Shown: one piece after another, positions 22,101 to 25,096 of the stretch
Layout: each line of letters begins with the position of its first letter
How positions within the stretch are numbered: position 1 is the first letter of the stretch
NCBI GenBank assembly: GCA_003453595.1
Contig: DMOG01000009.1
Span: 1-25,096 of the forward strand
Origin: Candidatus Uhrbacteria bacterium
GTDB lineage: Bacteria; Patescibacteriota; Patescibacteriia; UBA9934
Reading direction: 5' to 3'
Length of the DNA: 25,096 nt
Translations under genes and position numbers: made by a program
Notes under the pieces: generated by a model
Seen by the model: the letters and a program-made list of their open reading frames with translations, nothing else
What the model was told of the DNA's origin: nothing
The model's database searches: none

Positions 22101-23003
22101 ATGACACCAACCGCAATTGAAAAGGATATTCATAATACATTGGCATATTTTGCGTATAATCAATATCCGCTTTCAATTTTTGAACTTTTTAAATGGCAAT
22201 ATAAACCAGAAAGGGTATATGGATATGAAGAGATTAAGCAATGTTTAAAAACTTCAGATTGGCTGGCAAAACGCATTGGTAATTTTGAAGGGATGTATGG
22301 AATAGGAACTGACGGGGAAGTTGAATCGCAAGTTGCTAATCGTAAGCGTCGATTTCTCGATTCAGTTCGCAAACAAAGAAAGGTTTGCAAAGTAGCACAG
22401 TATCTTTCTCGATTGTCCTCGGTCAAAGCTATTGGGATCTGTAATTCTTTATCTTACCATTTCACCCGCGAGAAAAGTGATATTGATATATTCGTGATTA
22501 CAAAAAAAGATCGTGTATGGACAGCTCGATTTTTCTGTGTTGTTCCAATGCTGCTTTTGCGCCAGCGTCCGGGTGAGACAAAAAGAGATCCAGTTGATTT
22601 AAGTTTTTTTGTGTCGCAGGACGAGCTAAATCTTGCTGGCATAAAGATCGATGAGCATGATCCATATTTGGCATTTTGGATTAAAAATTTAATTCCTGTG
22701 TTTGGAAGTAAAAATATTTGGGATGATTTTTTTGCGAAAAATGCTTGGACAAATGAATATTTGCCAAACGCACATCGACCGTATCGCGCCTTTCATTCTC
22801 GTTGCGATGAAAAGTCATTGCGTTTTCCATGTTTTATTCCTGAATCAATTTTGCGCTTCGTTCAGATTTTGAAAATGCCATATCGGATGAAAGCCATGGC
22901 AAATCAAGGAACTTGCGTGGTGATAAACGATAAAATGCTCAAATTTCACACAACAGATCGTCGGGCAGAAATCGCGGAAGCGTTTGAGAAAAAATGTGTT
23001 TAG
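22101..23003 (+). CDS. Nucleotidyltransferase-domain protein with N-terminal winged-helix-like region
   Basis: The 300-residue protein (ATG 22101) has a central polymerase-beta-type motif. 'GICNSLSYHFTREKSDIDIFVITKK' aligns with the consensus GS-x(8-12)-SDiDlfv, with the two metal-binding aspartates in SDIDIF. The first 70 residues ('NTLAYFAYNQYPLSIFELFKW', 'YGYEEIKQCL') look like a winged-helix domain. The remainder is helical, with 'DPVDLSFFVSQDELNLAG'. The serine/leucine change in the G-S loop (NSL for GSx) leaves activity uncertain. It lies 2 bases before the ligase gene and after the flippase-like gene, so a role in surface glycan synthesis is a guess from context. The upstream start at 22029 is rejected as repeat-derived. 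Confidence 0.75.
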   Translation: MTPTAIEKDIHNTLAYFAYNQYPLSIFELFKWQYKPERVYGYEEIKQCLKTSDWLAKRIGNFEGMYGIGTDGEVESQVANRKRRFLDSVRKQRKVCKVAQYLSRLSSVKAIGICNSLSYHFTREKSDIDIFVITKKDRVWTARFFCVVPMLLLRQRPGETKRDPVDLSFFVSQDELNLAGIKIDEHDPYLAFWIKNLIPVFGSKNIWDDFFAKNAWTNEYLPNAHRPYRAFHSRCDEKSLRFPCFIPESILRFVQILKMPYRMKAMANQGTCVVINDKMLKFHTTDRRAEIAEAFEKKCV

Positions 23004-23005
23004 TT

Positions 23006-24406
23006 ATGTCTAAACAAGAAAAAATCTTACCCTACATTCTGCCTGTGATTTTTTTTCTTTTGCCATGGCAAACACTATATATATTTTCGCAGTATACAAT
23101 TGCGGGTGAGGTATTTCAGTATGGAGTTGTCAGTCTATACGCAGTTGAACTTCTTGTTGTATTTGCTTATCTTTTGTACGGCAGATTGCAAATTACCAAG
23201 TCTTTGCAAAAAATAGTGAGTTTAACTTTTTTGTTAATGGGATTTGTTTTAGCTTCGGCGTTGTGGGCTATAAATTTTGATTTAGCACTTGGACAGTTTG
23301 CCCATATCCTTGTGGCTTTAATGTTATTTTTGCTTTTGCTTGATAAACGAACAAACTTGCAGCATGTGGCCATGGGATTGATCGCTGGGTTGATAATTCC
23401 CATTGGGCTTAGTGTTTGGCAGGTTGTTGTTGGTGCGTCAGGTGCATCAACTTTATTTGGATTGGCATTTCGTGATGCCCAAACTCTTGGTGACGCAGTT
23501 CTAACTTTAGAAAACGGCACCCGTATCCTACGAGCATACGGATCTTTCAGTCACCCAAACATTTTTGGTGGATATTTAGTCATCGGACTCTTGAGTTTGC
23601 TTTTTGTCCGATTGGGTCTCTCCCCCTTTTCTAAGGGGGAGTGGGAGGGGGTCGCCGGTCGAGTTCAAAAAATATTATGGCTGACTACATTTGTCTTTCT
23701 TTTTATCGGTCTTATCCTTACATACTCACAATCAGCCTGGATTGCAATAATAATAGCTTTTGTTTGTGGTATTGGAACTTTATTTTTTTGGCGTCAAAAA
23801 ATCGCCAACCCTCTTTGGCAGAGCCGGATCCGGCCTTGCCGGGTTTCCATAAAAGAGGTGTGGGGCAGTTGCCTATTGGCGCGATTTAAAGTTATTGCTT
23901 TGATATTTTCAGTTTTGATTATCCTTGGCTCAATCTTTGGAATACTCACGCTAAACTCGATAGGGGTAAGTCAAACCTCGATCACTGAGCGCGCAGCCCA
24001 ATATCAAGAATGGCCGCAAGTTGTTTCTGATTTTTGGATTTTTGGCTCAGGCTTAGGAAACTATACATACGCAGTCGAGGCCTTTGACCCGTCCAAAGAG
24101 TGGTGGCAATATCAACCTGTTCACAACGCGCCAATGTTGATTGTTGGAGAAATTGGCGTTGTTGGTTTGATTTTAGTAATCGGCTGGCTCGCATTGATCG
24201 ATAAATTAAATGTCAACAGAATATTAGCTGATTCTCTGTCTGCAAATGAGGAACAGAATGCGGTTTGTCGGTTCGGATCGATAATCGCACTGATGATGGG
24301 CTGTGCACTACTTGTTATTGCCGGACTAGATCATTATCTTTGGTCACAATGGTCAGGCCTGGCACTGGTTGCCTATGTAGTGGCTATGACAGCGAGAGTT
24401 GAGTAA
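23006..24406 (+). CDS. O-antigen ligase/polymerase-like (Wzy_C) membrane protein
   Basis: The 466-residue protein (ATG 23006, 2 bases after the previous stop) has about 10-12 membrane spans and the Wzy_C-type end: 'GSGLGNYTYAVEAFDP' and 'QPVHNAPMLIVGEIGVVGLILV', where the HN-x-P/L motif is typical of O-antigen ligases and polymerases. It would join or polymerise surface glycan units outside the membrane. Two in-frame repeat insertions interrupt the usual spacing: residues 206-216 (SPFSKGEWEGV) and 268-285 (starting NPLWQSRIRPCRV). Both fall in loops between spans, so the protein may still work. A start at 22994 (four residues earlier) is possible. Confidence 0.88.
   Translation: MSKQEKILPYILPVIFFLLPWQTLYIFSQYTIAGEVFQYGVVSLYAVELLVVFAYLLYGRLQITKSLQKIVSLTFLLMGFVLASALWAINFDLALGQFAHILVALMLFLLLLDKRTNLQHVAMGLIAGLIIPIGLSVWQVVVGASGASTLFGLAFRDAQTLGDAVLTLENGTRILRAYGSFSHPNIFGGYLVIGLLSLLFVRLGLSPFSKGEWEGVAGRVQKILWLTTFVFLFIGLILTYSQSAWIAIIIAFVCGIGTLFFWRQKIANPLWQSRIRPCRVSIKEVWGSCLLARFKVIALIFSVLIILGSIFGILTLNSIGVSQTSITERAAQYQEWPQVVSDFWIFGSGLGNYTYAVEAFDPSKEWWQYQPVHNAPMLIVGEIGVVGLILVIGWLALIDKLNVNRILADSLSANEEQNAVCRFGSIIALMMGCALLVIAGLDHYLWSQWSGLALVAYVVAMTARVE
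23617..23653 (+). repeat. CCTCCCC-family half repeat inserted in frame in the ligase gene
   Basis: CTCCCCCTTTTCTAAGGGGGAG followed by TGGGAGGGGGTC matches the right half of the full repeats at 10432 and 15944. It codes for SPFSKGEWEGV. Confidence 0.85.
23807..23860 (+). repeat. GC-rich palindromic repeat inserted in frame in the ligase gene
   Basis: Outer arms CCTCTTT / AAAGAGG enclose GAGCCGGATCCGGCCTTGCC, clearly related to GAGCCGGGTCCGGCTCCGCC at 24449-24468. It codes for residues 268-285 of the ligase-like protein. Confidence 0.65.
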
Positions 24407-24417
24407 AAATCGATATA

Positions 24418-24526
24418 ACCACCCTCACCCTTCAGGAAAGCCCGGCGGAGCCGGGTCCGGCTCCGCCGGAGAGGGCAGGTCGAGATTCGGTCTCTCCCAC
24501 TTTTTAAGGGGGAGTAGGAGGGGGTT
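24418..24526. repeat. CCTCCCC-family full repeat with a nested GC palindrome
   Basis: Right half (TCGAGATTCGGTCTCTCCCA ... GGAGTAGGAGGGGGTT) as in the other full copies. The left half contains a perfect 28-bp palindrome at 24442-24469 (CCGGCGGAGCCGG-GT-CCGGCTCCGCCGG). It starts 12 bases after the ligase gene. Confidence 0.85.
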
Positions 24527-24567
24527 AAGCGCGATTTGTTTCATTATATTTTTTCCATTTGCCTTTT

Positions 24568-24592
24568 AAGACTAACTTTGTTAGTCTTTTTT
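24568..24592 (+). terminator. Intrinsic terminator
   Basis: AAGACTAAC-TTT-GTTAGTCTT followed by a T-run; ends the envelope-gene transcript before the GC-rich small-gene pair. Confidence 0.85.
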
Positions 24593-24615
24593 CACACCTA
24601 AACCCTGGAGTTCCC

Positions 24616-24735
24616 GTGTGTGAGCAAGATACTCGACCAAAGTATGATTTTCCGACCGCCATGTTCTGGATCGCCATCGGAGTGTTCGTGCTCTGGATGC
24701 TGGTCATCGGCATCGGCTACTTGATCGTCAGCTAG
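24616..24735 (+). CDS. 39-residue single-span membrane peptide
   Basis: GTG start with GGAG 5 bases upstream (24607-24610). The first residues (CEQDTRPKYDFPTA) are hydrophilic, then one hydrophobic span (MFWIAIGVFVLWMLVIGIGY) ends in LIVS. The gene is GC-rich, unlike the flanks. Its stop is followed at once by GGAGGGG serving the next gene, so the two are a translational unit. The family is unknown; the clean signals and directional hydrophobicity make a real gene likely. Confidence 0.6.
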   Translation: MCEQDTRPKYDFPTAMFWIAIGVFVLWMLVIGIGYLIVS

Positions 24736-24743
24736 GAGGGGCC

Positions 24744-24938
24744 ATGAGTAGCTCAAATATTGTCGAAAGTATGGGAACTGAAAACAGCCAAAAGCCGATG
24801 CCTCGTATTATGGGCTTGGCAATTTGTCTGCCCTGTATTGCTATCTTTCTCATTCTCGTTGGTGCTCTGTGCTATTCGATCATCCAGATCGATGCTCACA
24901 TGCCGAAAACCTCATCCACCGCGCAGTCCTCGAATTAG
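24744..24938 (+). CDS. 64-residue single-span membrane protein
   Basis: ATG 8 bases after the previous stop, with the strong Shine-Dalgarno GGAGGGG directly before it. The protein has a polar N-terminus (MSSSNIVESMGTENSQKPMP), one hydrophobic span at about 23-47 ('MGLAICLPCIAIFLILVGALCYSII') and a polar tail. It is GC-richer than its surroundings and ends at a hairpin. I do not recognise it; with the 39-residue peptide it forms a two-gene cassette. Confidence 0.6.
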   Translation: MSSSNIVESMGTENSQKPMPRIMGLAICLPCIAIFLILVGALCYSIIQIDAHMPKTSSTAQSSN

Positions 24939-24943
24939 CGCGG

Positions 24944-24980
24944 CCCTGCCCTGAACCGTAATGGTGCAGGGTTTGTGCTT
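24944..24980 (+). terminator. Probable terminator of the small-protein pair
   Basis: CCCTGC / GCAGGG outer stem with an inner ACC-GTAAT-GGT, followed by TTTGTGCTTTTT. Confidence 0.55.
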
Positions 24981-24989
24981 TTTAGCTAT

Positions 24990-25060
24990 TTTATTGTATT
25001 TTTTACTACATTCTACATTCTATTTTCTACATTCTGTAATATACTAATTAATATACTAAT
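24990..25060. repeat. AT-rich simple repeats
   Basis: CTACATT(CT) units repeated four times (about 25007-25037), then two copies of TAATATACTAAT. No gene is seen in the last 150 bases. Confidence 0.6.
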
Positions 25061-25062
25061 TA

Positions 25063-25091
25063 TTGACAAAAACCCTGATTTTACATAAGCT
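25063..25091 (+). promoter_or_regulatory. Possible promoter at the window edge
   Basis: A perfect TTGACA (25063-25068) with TAAGCT at 17-base spacing (25086-25091). The -10 is weak and the gene it would serve lies outside the window. Confidence 0.35.
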
Positions 25092-25096
25092 TTCAC

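Noticed and set aside
24760..24954. Second plus-strand frame overlapping the 64-residue protein
   Set aside because: The frame starting at 24744 has the strong Shine-Dalgarno and a coherent membrane span; this one has neither.

Overview
The window looks like chromosomal DNA of a small-genome, AT-rich bacterium. The mix of compact housekeeping genes (valS, tyrS, argS, nusA, yidC, bactofilin, yraN), several genes without a recognisable family, weak or absent Shine-Dalgarno sites and many short dispersed palindromic repeats resembles Candidate Phyla Radiation (Patescibacteria/Parcubacteria-type) genomes. That placement is inference: there is no rRNA or other phylogenetic marker tested here.

Layout. 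1-2955: a two-gene unit of unknown role, a protein with a CCA-adding/poly(A)-polymerase-like nucleotidyltransferase core followed by an ABC-type ATPase. A 27-bp piece of the first gene's 3' end is repeated after the second gene. 3013-4170 (minus): a DHH/NrnA-like phosphoesterase relative whose metal-binding motifs are eroded. 4305-10430: valS, then a tight tyrS-argS-bactofilin operon. 10539-11285: a diacylglycerol-kinase-fold protein with an altered nucleotide motif. 11412-11695: divergent tRNA-Leu(GAG) and tRNA-Val(UAC) genes, both encoding CCA. 11889-12697: a GC-richer GNAT acetyltransferase gene lying between tRNA-Val and a 3' fragment of another tRNA. 12738-13355: HAD hydrolase. 13408-14412 (minus): HEIGH zinc-metallopeptidase-like protein. 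14558-16432: a small membrane protein, a SAM methyltransferase, another membrane protein and a YraN-family protein.

16509-18531: a mosaic bounded by three copies of a 70-89 bp repeat. It holds a GC-rich minus-strand orphan gene with its own promoter and terminator, an AT-rich orphan gene, and a broken recR (5' end replaced by the third repeat copy, plus a frameshift). 18681-20890: nusA and yidC. 21022-24406: envelope genes, namely a flippase-like/LPG-synthase-type membrane protein, a second nucleotidyltransferase-fold protein, and an O-antigen-ligase-like protein. 24616-24938: a GC-rich pair of tiny single-span membrane proteins with strong ribosome binding sites.

Two themes stand out. First, at least four families of short dispersed repeats are present, and several copies sit in frame inside genes (ValS, O-antigen ligase, probably the NusA tail). 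Second, three GC-rich single- or two-gene cassettes with their own signals are set into the AT-rich background at a tRNA remnant or at repeats. No CRISPR array, transposase, integrase or rRNA gene was found.
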